Counted from the first letter of the stretch, positions 48,183 to 57,931 are shown. The stretch: DNA of 64,000 bases from Paractinoplanes durhamensis (GCF_016862175.1 NZ_BOML01000019.1:62001-126000), one strand, 5' to 3'. Notes: generated by a model not told the origin, from the letters alone. Numbers and translations are program-made.

Positions 48183-51100
48183 ATGCGCCGACGTTCCCCC
48201 GTCCTCAATTCCCTGGTCATTGCCGCGGTAGTCGCCTCCGCGGCATTCACCCCTATCACTGCGTCCCCCGCGCAGGCGGCCTACGCCGTTAACGACTATT
48301 GCCTGGGCGAGTGCTCCGACATCCTGCCGCCGGGCCAGAACGGCGACGCCGACCTGGTCCAGGTGCTCGCCAACCAGGCCTTCGGCACGCAACCGCCGCA
48401 CGCCGACGACCAGCTCGCCAAGTACGGCAACCTGACCTACAACTACACCGGCCTGACCGGCGACCAGATCAACACGTTCTTCAACGACAGCTCGTACGGC
48501 GTCGCCGCCGCCGATGTGGAGAGCACCAAGTCCCCGCGCTCGGACGTGACGATCGTCCGGGACAAGCAGCTCGGCATCCCGCACATCACCGGCACCACCA
48601 GGGCCGGGACGATGTACGGCGCCGGTTACGCGGGCGCCCAGGACCGGCTGTTCCTGATGGACCTGATGCGGCACGTCGCGCGCGGCAGCCTCACCTCGTT
48701 CGCCGGCGGCGCCGAGGGCAACCGGGAGCTCGAGCAGAGCGTCTGGCGCAACTCGCCCTACACCGAGGCCGACCTGCAAACCCAGATCAACACCTTGCAG
48801 GCTTCCGGTACGCGTGGCGCACAGCTCTACACCGACGTGCAGAGTTACATCGCGGGCATCAACAAGTACATCGCCGACTGCATGGCCGCCCGGGACTGCC
48901 CCGGCGAGTACGTGCTGACCGGGCACCTCGACTCGATCACCAACGCCGGCGGTCCCGAGGACTTCACGCTGACCGACCTGATCGCGATCGGCGGCGTCAT
49001 CGGTGGCCTGTTCGGCGGGGGCGGTGGCACCGAGATGCAGTCGGCGCTGGTCCGCATCGCCGCCCGGGCCAAGTACGGCACCACCGTCGGTGACCAGGTC
49101 TGGCAGCAGTTCCGCCAGCAGAACGACCCGGAATCGGTGCTCACCCTGCACAACGGGCAGTCGTTCCCGTACGCATCGGGGAACCCGAACGCCGCCGGCG
49201 TCGCCATGCCGGATGCCGGCAGCGCCGTCTCCGAGCCGATCGTCTTCGACAAGACCGGTAGCGCGGTCAGCGCGGCGGCCAGCGGCACCAGCGACATCGC
49301 CCAGTCGCTGAGCACCCTGGCGATCGGCAGCGCCCACCGCGGCATGTCGAACGCCGCGGTGATCTCCGCGGCCAACTCGGCCACCGGCCACCCGGTCGCC
49401 GTGTTCGGCCCGCAGACCGGCTACTTCGCGCCGCAGCTGCTCATGGTGCAGGAGCTGCAGGGCCCGGGGATCAGCAGCCGGGGCATCGCGTTCTCCGGCC
49501 TCAACCTCTACACGCTGATCGGGCGCGGACCCGACTACGCGTGGAGTGCGACGTCGTCGATCCAGGACATCACGGACACGTTCGCGGTGAAGCTGTGCAA
49601 CGCCGACGGCAGCACCGCGACCCTGGCCTCGACGAGCTACGTCTACCACGGCACCTGCCTGCCGATGGAGGCGCTGAGCAAGACCAACTCGTGGAAGCCG
49701 ACCACCGCCGACTCCACGGCGGCCGGCTCTTACCGGCTGACCATGCAGCGCACCAAGTACGGCCTGGTCACCTGGCGCGGACTCGTGAGCGGCGCACCGA
49801 CCGCGTTCACCAGCCTGCGCTCGACCTACCGGCACGAGGCCGACTCGGCGATCGGCTTCCAGATGTTCAACGAGCCCGACCAGATGGGCACGCCGGCCGC
49901 GTTCATGAACTCGGCCTCGAACATCGCGTTCGGCTTCAACTGGTTCTACGTGAACTCGGCCGACACGGCCATGTTCACCTCGGGCAGCCAGCCGGTGCGG
50001 CCGGCCGCGGCCGACCCGAACCTGCCGACCAAGGCGGAGGCGGCCTACGAGTGGACCGGCTGGAACCCGGACACCAACGTCGCCACCTATCAACCGGCGT
50101 CGGCCCATCCGCAGGCGGTCAACCAGGACTACTTCGTCAGCTGGAACAACAAGCAGGCCAAGGACTACGGCGCCGCCGACGGCAACTTCAGCTTCGGCTC
50201 GGTGCACCGCGGCGACCTGCTGGACACGCCGATCAAGGCCGGAATTGCGGCGGGTACGAAGTACGACCGGGCCGCCCTGGTGAAGGTCGTCGAGTCGGCC
50301 GCCACCACCGACCTGCGCGGCACCGACGTGCTGCCGGTGCTGCTCCGGGTGATCGACACAGCCACGGTGACCGACTCGGCGCAGGCCGCGGCGCTCACCA
50401 AGCTGCGCACCTGGCTCGCGGCCGGCGCGCACCGCCAGGAGACGAGCGCGGGCAGCAAGGCGTACGCCAACGCCGACGCGATCCGCATCTTCGACGCCTG
50501 GTGGCCGAAGCTGGTGGTGGCCGCGTTCCAGTCGGGTCTGGGCGACCCGCTGTTCCAGTCGCTGGTGGACACCCTGCAGATCAACGAGTCGCCGTCCGGC
50601 GGCCAGACCGGCCCGACGTCCTCCCTGCCGACCAGCGCGAACGAGTCGCAGGCGCACAAGGGTTCGTCGTTCCAGTTCGGCTGGTGGGGTTACGTCGACA
50701 AGGACCTGCGGGCCACCCTGGGCGACAGCGTGCCGGGCTGGTCGCAGAAGTACTGCGGCGGCGGCACGGTGAGCACCTGCCGCAGTGCCCTGCTGACCAG
50801 CCTGACCACGGCCCTGGCCGAGCCGGCCGCCACCACCTATCCGGCCGACACCTATTGTTCGGCCGGCGACCAGTGGTGTGCCGACGCGATCCTGCAGTCC
50901 CCGCTGGGCGGCATCAAGCACGGCCTGATCGGCTGGCAGAACCGCCCGACCTACCAGCAGGTGGTGTCGTTCCCGGCCAAGCGCGGCGACGACATCACCA
51001 ACCTGGCGGCCGGCCGGACGGTGACCGCATCGAGCACGCAGAGCGGATATCCGGCGTCGAACACGGTGGACGGCAGCTATACGAGCCGGTGGGCCAGCTC

Positions 51101-51380
51101 CTACGCCGACAACCAGACGCTGACGGTGGATCTGGGAGCGTCGAAGACGGTGGCGCGGGCGGTCATCCGCTGGGAGTCGGCGTACGCCACGGCGTACAAA
51201 ATAGAAACCTCGGCCAATGGCACCACCTGGACCCAGGCGGCCGCCGTGACCGGAGGGAACGGTGGCCTCGACACCGTGACCTTCCCCGCGGCGACCGGCC
51301 GGTATCTGCGCCTGACCGGCCAGACCAGGGCAACGTCCTACGGTTTCTCGATCTACGAGTTGGAGGCCTACAGCCACTAG
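48183..51380 (+). CDS. Secreted penicillin-acylase-family Ntn hydrolase with F5/8-type C domain
   Basis: The protein has 1065 residues from ATG 48183, with AAGGGAAG upstream. A signal peptide ends at AQA-AYAV. The alpha-chain part contains SDVTIVRDKQLGIPHITGTT and YGAGYAGAQDRLFLMDLMRH, as in penicillin acylases. Ser389 in RGMSNAAVISAANSATGHP is the expected new N terminus after self-cleavage, followed by the asparagine-bearing beta chain. The last ~130 residues (from LAAGRTVTASSTQSGYPA) are a discoidin/F5/8-type C carbohydrate-binding domain. Targets of the family include beta-lactams, acyl-homoserine lactones and lipopeptide tails. The extra binding domain suggests action at a polysaccharide or cell surface. 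Confidence 0.88.
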   Translation: MRRRSPVLNSLVIAAVVASAAFTPITASPAQAAYAVNDYCLGECSDILPPGQNGDADLVQVLANQAFGTQPPHADDQLAKYGNLTYNYTGLTGDQINTFFNDSSYGVAAADVESTKSPRSDVTIVRDKQLGIPHITGTTRAGTMYGAGYAGAQDRLFLMDLMRHVARGSLTSFAGGAEGNRELEQSVWRNSPYTEADLQTQINTLQASGTRGAQLYTDVQSYIAGINKYIADCMAARDCPGEYVLTGHLDSITNAGGPEDFTLTDLIAIGGVIGGLFGGGGGTEMQSALVRIAARAKYGTTVGDQVWQQFRQQNDPESVLTLHNGQSFPYASGNPNAAGVAMPDAGSAVSEPIVFDKTGSAVSAAASGTSDIAQSLSTLAIGSAHRGMSNAAVISAANSATGHPVAVFGPQTGYFAPQLLMVQELQGPGISSRGIAFSGLNLYTLIGRGPDYAWSATSSIQDITDTFAVKLCNADGSTATLASTSYVYHGTCLPMEALSKTNSWKPTTADSTAAGSYRLTMQRTKYGLVTWRGLVSGAPTAFTSLRSTYRHEADSAIGFQMFNEPDQMGTPAAFMNSASNIAFGFNWFYVNSADTAMFTSGSQPVRPAAADPNLPTKAEAAYEWTGWNPDTNVATYQPASAHPQAVNQDYFVSWNNKQAKDYGAADGNFSFGSVHRGDLLDTPIKAGIAAGTKYDRAALVKVVESAATTDLRGTDVLPVLLRVIDTATVTDSAQAAALTKLRTWLAAGAHRQETSAGSKAYANADAIRIFDAWWPKLVVAAFQSGLGDPLFQSLVDTLQINESPSGGQTGPTSSLPTSANESQAHKGSSFQFGWWGYVDKDLRATLGDSVPGWSQKYCGGGTVSTCRSALLTSLTTALAEPAATTYPADTYCSAGDQWCADAILQSPLGGIKHGLIGWQNRPTYQQVVSFPAKRGDDITNLAAGRTVTASSTQSGYPASNTVDGSYTSRWASSYADNQTLTVDLGASKTVARAVIRWESAYATAYKIETSANGTTWTQAAAVTGGNGGLDTVTFPAATGRYLRLTGQTRATSYGFSIYELEAYSH

Positions 51381-51390
51381 GCAGCGTCAC

Positions 51391-51442
51391 AGCGAAGGGT
51401 GTCGCTGTCTGTCCCCAACGACAGTCACCGGCACCCTTCGCT
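51391..51442 (+). terminator. Stem-loop terminator after the acylase gene
   Basis: AGCGAAGGGTG (51391-51401) pairs perfectly with CACCCTTCGCT (51432-51442). Inside, TGTC pairs with GACA (near 51406-51409 and 51420-51423). It begins 11 bases after the acylase stop. No T-run follows. Confidence 0.65.
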
Positions 51443-52425
51443 CTGCTTACCTCCGCGCGCCGCTTTACTCGCGCTTTGATAGCGCTGTACCACGAACGGC
51501 ACCTCTCTTTGTCAAGGCGTCGGTAGTAGAGAGGTCTCCGTTCGCGTTACGGACCCGGCGATATGTCTGCCGGCTGGATGCGTTGGGTCGCAGGGCGTCT
51601 TTCGGGAGGCCGCATTCGTGATGATTCACGAGGGTTGGTGGCGATGGCGATCGTGTGCCGAGGTGAGGCCGGCCGCCTGGCCCGATTTCCTTGATTGCGG
51701 GGTCTGCGCGCGGTTCAGGATTTCGATTTTCTTGATGTCGGGGCCTCGGGTGTGCGACGAGAGCCCGTTTTCCTGGGTCTTGGCCGCTGGCGGCCGGGGT
51801 GAGGCCCCAACTTCCGCGAAGTCGGCAGCTCTGGCTCCGACCCCGGCCTCGTCCCCGGCCTCGTCCCCGGCCTCGTCCCCGGCCTCGTCCCCGGCCTCGT
51901 CCCCGGCCGATCTTTGAGCAACCGCCTGACCTGCGCGACGTTCGGCCGAAGCTATGTGAACAGTTACCCATCATGAATGGCCAAGCAGAACGGCATGACA
52001 TGTACGTCATGTCCGGCAGTCGGTTCGCCGACCCGGCGGGGACTTGTCGATTTTCGGTGGGAGCTGGGAGTTGGGCTGGAGATTTACAAGATCTCGAGGG
52101 AGAAGCGTGGCGAGGCCGGCGTCGGTCGCGGATTCGTGGCGGCTAGGGCTACTCGCGTCGGGATTCCGGCAAACACGACCTTAACCATCAAGGCAACAGA
52201 AACCCCCTTAACTCCACGGGCTGCTGCACCTGTAGCTGCTTACCTCCACGCACTGCTGCACCCGCAACTCTGGGTGCTGCTCTGCCCGCAGCCCTGGGTG
52301 ATGCGATACCCGCGCACTGCTTACCTCCGCGCGCCCACCAGATATCTCACGACAGATCGTGGTGCGCGCGTGGAGGTAAGCAGAGCAGGGCGCGGCGAAG
52401 GTGGTCGTCCGGGTGGGTGGGGTGG
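51443..52425. repeat. Noncoding stretch with a recurring CTGCTTACCTCC element
   Basis: From the acylase stop to the MFS gene there is about 1 kb without a convincing gene. CTGCTTACCTCCGCGCGC occurs at 51443-51460 and again exactly at 52317-52334. A variant, CTGCTTACCTCCACGCAC, is at 52236-52253. An inverted copy, GCGCGCGTGGAGGTAAGCAG, is at 52364-52383 and forms a large stem-loop with the 52317 copy. It looks like a REP- or MITE-type intergenic repeat. Nothing suggests a transposase. Composition is less GC-rich than in the genes. Confidence 0.6.
51841..51908. repeat. Tandem 12-base repeat array
   Basis: The unit CCCCGGCCTCGT is repeated five times head to tail (51841-51900) with a sixth partial copy to 51908. 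All three frames stay open through it on both strands, producing spurious Gly-Arg or Pro-Ala-Ser-Ser repeats. It lies in the middle of the noncoding stretch. It may be a polymorphic minisatellite. Confidence 0.9.
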
Positions 52426-53616
52426 TCAGGCGACGGATTTGATTCGGGTCACCAGGACCGAGCCGAGCACGGTGATGACCGCTACCACGCCGAACAGCAC
52501 CGGGTAGCCGCCCAGATACGTGACCAGGGGGAACGCCAGGGCCGGGCCGAGGACCTGGGGGGCCGAGCTGGCGATGTTGATGACGCCCAGGTCGCGGGCG
52601 CGGTCCTCGGCGGTCGGCAGCACCTGGGTGATCAGCGCCTGGTCGACCGACAGGTAGACGCCGAAGCCGAGGCCGAGGACGACCGCGGCGGTCAGCGCGC
52701 CGGTCCAGGTCGGCCAGGCCGCGAGCAGCACCGCGGCGACCGCCATCGTGAGGCCGGAGGCGATCACCGACGGCTTGCGCTTGCCGGTGCGGTCCGAGAT
52801 CACGCCGCCGATCACCACCGTGAGCACGGTCGCGACCGTGTAGACGATGATCAGGATGGTCAGGCCGTCGTCGGCGTTCTCGTAGTGCACCTTGTCGCGC
52901 AGGAAGTAGAGCAGGTAGAGCGTCGCCATCGCGTTGCCGAGCTGCACCAGGAAGCGGGTGCCGAACGCCCACGCGAAGTCGCCGCCGTGCCAGGTGAAGG
53001 TGCCGCGCAGCGCGAAGCGGGTGGGCGTCGCCGGCAGCGGGTCGCGGGTGGCGAGCACGAACGGGACGGCCAGGGCGACGACCACGACGGCGATCACCAC
53101 GTAGCCGCCGCCGACCACGGTGACCAGCACGACGCCGGCGACCACGCCGATCGACTGGGTCAGGCCGACCCAGCCGGAGACCAGGCCGCGCTGGTTGACC
53201 GGGGTCTGGTCGGGGACGATCGAGTTGAGGCCGGCCTGCAGCACGTTGAGCCCGGCCTGGGCCAGGCACCAGCCCAGCGCGACGCCGAGGATGCTGTGCA
53301 CCCCGGTCAGCGCGACCAGCCCGGCCGCGCCGATCAGCGCGCCCGCGATGATCCAGGTGTGCCGCCGGCCGGTGCGGGCGGTGGTGGCGTCGGAGAGGGC
53401 GCCGGCGACCGGGCCGACGATCACCGCGACCAGGGCGCCGAGGCCGGTGACGATGCCGAGGGCGGTCGTCTTGGAGTCACCGGCGATGTCTTCGATCTGG
53501 TTGGGCAGCAGCACCTGCAGCGGCCCGAAGTAGCCCATCCAGAGGCCGAGGTTGGCCAGCGAGAGCAGCCCGATCCAGCGGGACCCGACCCGTTTTTCCA
53601 CTTCCAGAGCGGTCAT
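52426..53616 (-). CDS. MFS transporter (sugar/glycoside type)
   Basis: This 396-residue protein starts at ATG 53616 (ATGA overlap with the glucosidase gene). Twelve membrane helices are visible. The loop motif GALSDATTARTGRRHTWI after helix 2 and SDRTGKRKPSVI after helix 8 are the A-type signatures of the major facilitator and GPH-like sugar/cation symporters. Operon position directly after a family-1 beta-glucosidase indicates uptake of a beta-glucoside or disaccharide. Confidence 0.88.
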   Translation of the reverse strand: MTALEVEKRVGSRWIGLLSLANLGLWMGYFGPLQVLLPNQIEDIAGDSKTTALGIVTGLGALVAVIVGPVAGALSDATTARTGRRHTWIIAGALIGAAGLVALTGVHSILGVALGWCLAQAGLNVLQAGLNSIVPDQTPVNQRGLVSGWVGLTQSIGVVAGVVLVTVVGGGYVVIAVVVVALAVPFVLATRDPLPATPTRFALRGTFTWHGGDFAWAFGTRFLVQLGNAMATLYLLYFLRDKVHYENADDGLTILIIVYTVATVLTVVIGGVISDRTGKRKPSVIASGLTMAVAAVLLAAWPTWTGALTAAVVLGLGFGVYLSVDQALITQVLPTAEDRARDLGVINIASSAPQVLGPALAFPLVTYLGGYPVLFGVVAVITVLGSVLVTRIKSVA

Positions 53617-54923
53617 CCGCGCTCTCGCAGCTGCGCGGCGAGCCAGTGGTAGGAGGCCTTCGGGGTGCGCTCCTGGGTGTCGAAGTCGACCCGGACCAGG
53701 CCGAACCGCTGGCTGTAGCCCTCGGCCCACTCGAAGTTGTCGAGCAGCGACCAGACGAAGTACCCGCGCACGTCGACGCCGGCCGCGATGGCCCGCTTGA
53801 CCGCGCCGAGGTGCCCGTCGAGGTAGTCGATCCGGAACTGATCCTCGATCAGGTCGTCGGTCGAGCAGCCGTTCTCGGTGATGTAGATCGGCGGCAGCGC
53901 GTCGCCGTAGGTCGTCTTCAAGCCGGTGAGCAGCTCGTGCAGCCCGTCCGGCACGACCGGCCAGCCGAATGCGGTGGTCGGCACCCCGTCGATCTGCTTC
54001 ATGTCGAACGGCAGCTCGTCCTGGGTGGGCGCGCCGACCTTGGTCGGGTTGTAGTAGTTGATCCCGAGGGTGTCGATCGGCGTCCGGATCGTCTCCATGT
54101 CGCCGTCCTGGATGACCGGTTCGAGCAGCGCGGCCAGGAAGTCCGGGTACGTCCCGAGCAGGACCGGGTCGTTGAACAGCCGGTTGTGGAAGGCGTCGTA
54201 GACCATCGCCGCGGCCTCGTCCGCCTCATCGGCGGACGCGGGCCAGACCGGCGTGCAGTTGTTGGTGATCATGATTTCGGCGGCGCCGCGCGAGCGCAGC
54301 TCCTGCACCGCCAGACCGTGCCCGAGCAGCTGGTGGTGGGCGACCGGCAGCGCCTCGAAGCCGAGCGACTTGCCGGGCGCGTGCGACCCGAAAGCGTACC
54401 CCTGGGCCATGTGCACGATCGGCTCGTTCAGGGTGATCCAGCGCCGGACCCGGTCACCGAGACGATCGGCGACGATCCCGGCGTACTCCGCAAATCGCTT
54501 TGATGTTTCGCGATTCAGCCAGCCGCCGTCGTCCTCGAGCGCCTGCGGCAGATCCCAGTGGAAGAGCGTCGGCACGATCGCGATGTCGCGGTCGAGCAGG
54601 CCGTCGACCAGCCGGTCGTAGAAATCCAGACCGAGGGGGTTGGGCTTGCCGCGCCCGTCCGGCTGGATGCGCGGCCAGGACAGACTGAAGCGGTACGCGT
54701 CGACGCCGAGCCCGGCCATCAGATCGAGGTCCTCGGCGAAGCGATGGTAGTAGTCGCAGGCGACATCCCCGGTGTCCCCGGCGAGGGTCCGCCCCGGCGT
54801 GTGCGCGAACGTGTCCCAGATCGAGACCCCGCGCCCGTCCTCGGTAGCGGCACCCTCGATCTGATAGGCGGCGGTCGATACTCCCACCTCGAACCACGTG
54901 GGAAACCCGTCCAGCGATCCCAA
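53613..54923 (-). CDS. Family 1 beta-glucosidase
   Basis: This 436-residue protein starts at TTG 54923, chosen because GGAGG lies 5-6 bases upstream; the nearby ATG at 54926-54928 is in another frame. The fold signature FEVGVSTAAYQIEGAATEDGRG, read in two parts, is at the N terminus. The acid/base Glu167 is in TLNEP and the nucleophile Glu350 in ITENG. GINYYNP and WSLLDNFEWAEGYSQRFG, near the C terminus, are also typical. No signal peptide, so it acts in the cytoplasm on sugars brought in by the MFS protein encoded next. Confidence 0.93.
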   Translation of the reverse strand: MGSLDGFPTWFEVGVSTAAYQIEGAATEDGRGVSIWDTFAHTPGRTLAGDTGDVACDYYHRFAEDLDLMAGLGVDAYRFSLSWPRIQPDGRGKPNPLGLDFYDRLVDGLLDRDIAIVPTLFHWDLPQALEDDGGWLNRETSKRFAEYAGIVADRLGDRVRRWITLNEPIVHMAQGYAFGSHAPGKSLGFEALPVAHHQLLGHGLAVQELRSRGAAEIMITNNCTPVWPASADEADEAAAMVYDAFHNRLFNDPVLLGTYPDFLAALLEPVIQDGDMETIRTPIDTLGINYYNPTKVGAPTQDELPFDMKQIDGVPTTAFGWPVVPDGLHELLTGLKTTYGDALPPIYITENGCSTDDLIEDQFRIDYLDGHLGAVKRAIAAGVDVRGYFVWSLLDNFEWAEGYSQRFGLVRVDFDTQERTPKASYHWLAAQLRERG

Positions 54924-54987
54924 ACCATCCTCCAGCCGAAGGCGAATTCAGCTCAGGTTAGTGACCGCACCCACCCCGCGGAACCCC

Positions 54988-57762
54988 TCAGCCCGGCGTC
55001 CGTGGCCCGAGGATGGCCTCCAGTCGCTCGATGTCCGGGTAGCGGGCGGTCTCCAGCAGGCTCAGCGCCTCCCCGCGGACCCGGTCGGCCGCCTCCTGGT
55101 CGCCGGCCGCCAGGTGGGTGGAGTAGAGCCCGATCAGCGGTTCGATGCGCAGGTCCTGCATGTCGCCGAAGAGCCGCAGGGCCTCCTCGAAGGCGGCCAC
55201 CGCCCGGGCCGGATCGCCGGTCGCGGCGTGGAAGCGGGCCAGGTGCATCCAGCTGCCGGCCGCGCCGTGCGGGTGGTCGCAGCGCACGTTGATGTCGATG
55301 CTCTCCTGCAGCAGCGCGCGAGCCTTGTCCCGGCCGCCGGGCCGATAGAAGTGGTACCAGGCGATCGGGTGCAGCGCGTTCGCCGCCTCGACCCGCCCGA
55401 AGTCGCCGCCCAGCTTGCGGTAGGCGGCGAGCGCCTCCACCGCGTACGGATAAGCCTTGATGGTTTCCGTGCGGGTCGGCACGTCGTGCACGCCGACGAT
55501 GCCGGTGGCCACGCTGAGCAGGCCGTGCGCCAGCCGGATCGGGTCGTCGGTGGCCCGGCCGACGGCGATCGCGGCCTCCAGCGGCGGCATGGCCCGGTCG
55601 ATCTGGTTGAGGCGCAGGTAGGCGCGGCCGATCGCGTACTGCAGGAAGCCGATCCACCAGCGGGAGCCGTCGCGTTCGGCGATGGTCAGGGCGCGCCGGG
55701 CCAGGCCGATCGAGTCGTGCAGATGGAAGCGGACGTCCTGCTGATAGGGACACAACACCCAGACGAAGATCTTGAGGTACGACTCGTCGCAGATCTCGGT
55801 GAGCGCCATCAACGTGTCGTACTCGGCGTCCTGCCAGGCGTACGCCTCCCGGGGGTCGGCGAACGTCTCGGGCCGGATCCCGTCCGGCACCGGCGGGAGG
55901 CGCGACGGCTGCCGGTAGGGGAAGCACACCTCGACCGCGTTGCCGCCGGAGAAGAGGTAGTGCTCGACGATCCGGCCCAGCACCGCCGGGCTCGGCGTGG
56001 CCAGCTCGAGGGCGTAGGCGCGGACCAGGTCGTGGTAGACGTAGCGGCCGGGGCTGCGCTCGTCGAGCAGGTGCGCGTCGCAGAGCAGCCGCAGGAGGCC
56101 GCGGGCCTCGTCGCCGGCCACGCTGATCGCGGCGGCCCGGCTGACGTCGGCGCCCGGGTGCAGCGCGAGGTGCCGGAAGAGGGCGGCGGCGCCGTCCGGC
56201 AGCTGACGGTACGACCAGGAGAACACCGCCCGCAGATCGTGCTTGAACCCGGCCACCGTGAAGGCGTCGAGCCCCTCCTCGTCCTGCAACTCGGCGGCGA
56301 TGGCGGTCAGCGAGAACGCGCTGCGGGTGGCGGCCCGCGCGCACACCACGGCCAGGGCGAGCGGGAGGCCGCCGCAGCGGGCGACGATCGCGTCCCGGGC
56401 AAGCGGTTCGGCGTCGACCCGGGCGGCACCGAGCCGGCCGCGCAGGTAGTTGCGTGCCTCCTCGTCGTCGAACGCGTCGAGCCGCAGCGTGTGCGCGCCC
56501 TCGGCGACGACGAGCCCGCCGAGCTGGCTGCGGCTGGTCACCACGACCGCGCAGCCGCGGGTGCCGGGCAGCAGCGGCCGTACCTGTTCGGCGCCGACCG
56601 CGTTGTCGAGCACGAGCAGCATCCGCCGGCCGGCCAGGACGCTGCGGAACAGTGCGACCCGTTCGTCGAGGGCGGGCGGGATGCGGTGGTCGGGCAGGCC
56701 GAGCGCGGTGAGGAACCCGAACAGCACGTCGGCCGGGCCGGCCGGGGCCTCCTCCGGCCCGAAGCCGCGCAGATCGGTGTAGAGCTGCCCGTCCGGGTAG
56801 CGCCCGGCGACCGCGTGCGCCCACCGGACGGCCAGGGTGGTCTTGCCGACGCCGCCGGCGCCGCTGATCACGGTCAGGATGGTGCCGTCGTCCTCGCCGG
56901 CCAGCCGGGTGAGCTCGCCGAGCTCGGCCACCCGGGCCGCGAACCCGGCCGCCGCCCGGGGGAGTTGCGCGGGCCGCAGCTGCGGCCCGCGGTCGGTGCC
57001 GACCGCCTCCTCGAGGACCTCGCCGCGCTGGGTGAGGATCGCCTGCTCCAGCCTGGCCAGTGCCGGTTCGGGGTCGAGGCCGAGCTCGTCGGCGAGGTGC
57101 TCGCGGTGCCGGCGGAGCGCTTCGAGCGCCTCGGCCGACCGATGCGCCGCCCACAACCCGAGCGCCAGCAGCCGCCATGCCTCGCCGCGCAGCGGTTCGG
57201 CGTCGGCGAGGGCCTGCGCGGCCGGCACCGCCTCGGCGATCCGCCCGATCCGCAGCATCGCCGCGATCGCCCGCTCCTGCGCCGCGTAGCGCAGCTCGGT
57301 CAGCCGGGTGATCTCCGCCTGCGCCCACTCCTCGTCGGCGAACTGCTCGAACGGCACCCCGCGCCACAGCCCGAGCGCCTCCCGCAGCAGGGTCACCGCC
57401 TCCTGCGGCGGCAGGTCGGGGGAGCGGGCCACGTCGCGCTCGAAACGCCAGGCGTCGACCTGCTCGGCGGGCAGCCGCAGCGCGTAGCCGGCCGCCTCGG
57501 AAACCAGGATCTGGGGTGCGGTGCGCGGTGCGCGGTCCGGTTCGAGCAGGCGGCGAAGCCTGGAGATGTACGCCTGGAGGGTGGCGGTCGCACTCGCCGG
57601 CGGTTCGCCGCCCCAGACCTGGTCGACGATCCGGTCGGCGGGCACGACCCGGCCGCCCGCCGCGACGAGCATCGCGAGCACCGCCTGCTGTTGGTACCCG
57701 CCGGTGGCGCCGGGCTCGGTGGCCCGCACCTCGACGGGCCCGAGAACGCACACCTCGATCAT
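54988..57762 (-). CDS. AfsR/SARP-type regulator with NB-ARC ATPase and TPR domains
   Basis: This 924-residue protein starts at ATG 57762. Residues 1-~95 are an OmpR-type winged helix (QQQAVLAMLVAAGGRVVPADR; TLQAYISRLRRLLEPD), ~100-245 the bacterial transcription-activation domain (WRFERDVARSP; FADEEWAQAEITRLTELR), ~270-560 an NB-ARC ATPase (Walker A SGAGGVGKTTLA; MLLVLDNAVGAEQV; GLPLAL), and the rest TPR-like helices. Such proteins activate secondary-metabolite or developmental genes in response to ATP/ligand state. Its target is unknown; a palindrome lies 47 bases before its start. Confidence 0.9.
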   Translation of the reverse strand: MIEVCVLGPVEVRATEPGATGGYQQQAVLAMLVAAGGRVVPADRIVDQVWGGEPPASATATLQAYISRLRRLLEPDRAPRTAPQILVSEAAGYALRLPAEQVDAWRFERDVARSPDLPPQEAVTLLREALGLWRGVPFEQFADEEWAQAEITRLTELRYAAQERAIAAMLRIGRIAEAVPAAQALADAEPLRGEAWRLLALGLWAAHRSAEALEALRRHREHLADELGLDPEPALARLEQAILTQRGEVLEEAVGTDRGPQLRPAQLPRAAAGFAARVAELGELTRLAGEDDGTILTVISGAGGVGKTTLAVRWAHAVAGRYPDGQLYTDLRGFGPEEAPAGPADVLFGFLTALGLPDHRIPPALDERVALFRSVLAGRRMLLVLDNAVGAEQVRPLLPGTRGCAVVVTSRSQLGGLVVAEGAHTLRLDAFDDEEARNYLRGRLGAARVDAEPLARDAIVARCGGLPLALAVVCARAATRSAFSLTAIAAELQDEEGLDAFTVAGFKHDLRAVFSWSYRQLPDGAAALFRHLALHPGADVSRAAAISVAGDEARGLLRLLCDAHLLDERSPGRYVYHDLVRAYALELATPSPAVLGRIVEHYLFSGGNAVEVCFPYRQPSRLPPVPDGIRPETFADPREAYAWQDAEYDTLMALTEICDESYLKIFVWVLCPYQQDVRFHLHDSIGLARRALTIAERDGSRWWIGFLQYAIGRAYLRLNQIDRAMPPLEAAIAVGRATDDPIRLAHGLLSVATGIVGVHDVPTRTETIKAYPYAVEALAAYRKLGGDFGRVEAANALHPIAWYHFYRPGGRDKARALLQESIDINVRCDHPHGAAGSWMHLARFHAATGDPARAVAAFEEALRLFGDMQDLRIEPLIGLYSTHLAAGDQEAADRVRGEALSLLETARYPDIERLEAILGPRTPG

Positions 57763-57809
57763 CCGGGAACACACCACACTGTGGATCGGGCCGTCAGTAG
57801 TGGTTGATC

Positions 57810-57821
57810 TTAACCGGTTAA
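57810..57821. promoter_or_regulatory. Palindrome TTAACCGGTTAA upstream of the SARP gene
   Basis: TTAACCGGTTAA is a perfect 12-base palindrome in the 169-base gap upstream of the SARP/AfsR gene. A related half, TGGTT, lies at 57801-57805. It is AT-richer than the surroundings and probably part of the promoter or operator. The rest of 57763-57931 shows no gene. Confidence 0.45.
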
Positions 57822-57931
57822 CCAGGGGTTTCTCGTTCTGCGCAGAGGCGGATAGCCGACATCGAGGCCGGTGAACGAAAAGTGCCGGGCCGACGTCGCC
57901 GCGCCCGGGGGCAGGCGACGACGTCGGCGGC

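Noticed and set aside
48138..51377. Open frame of more than 1000 codons antisense to the acylase gene
   Set aside because: It is a mirror of GC-rich codons. The sense strand has a signal peptide, catalytic motif and C-terminal domain; the antisense has none.
51841..51908. CRISPR array
   Set aside because: The units are 12 bases with no spacers, and no cas genes are present.
51465..52010. Minus-strand frame coding for a long Gly-Arg repeat protein
   Set aside because: The repeat is created by the 12-base tandem array at 51841-51908. Outside it there is no codon bias, ribosome site or family.
54926..54928. ATG start for the beta-glucosidase
   Set aside because: It is out of frame with the glucosidase; TTG 54923 is in frame with GGAGG at the right distance.
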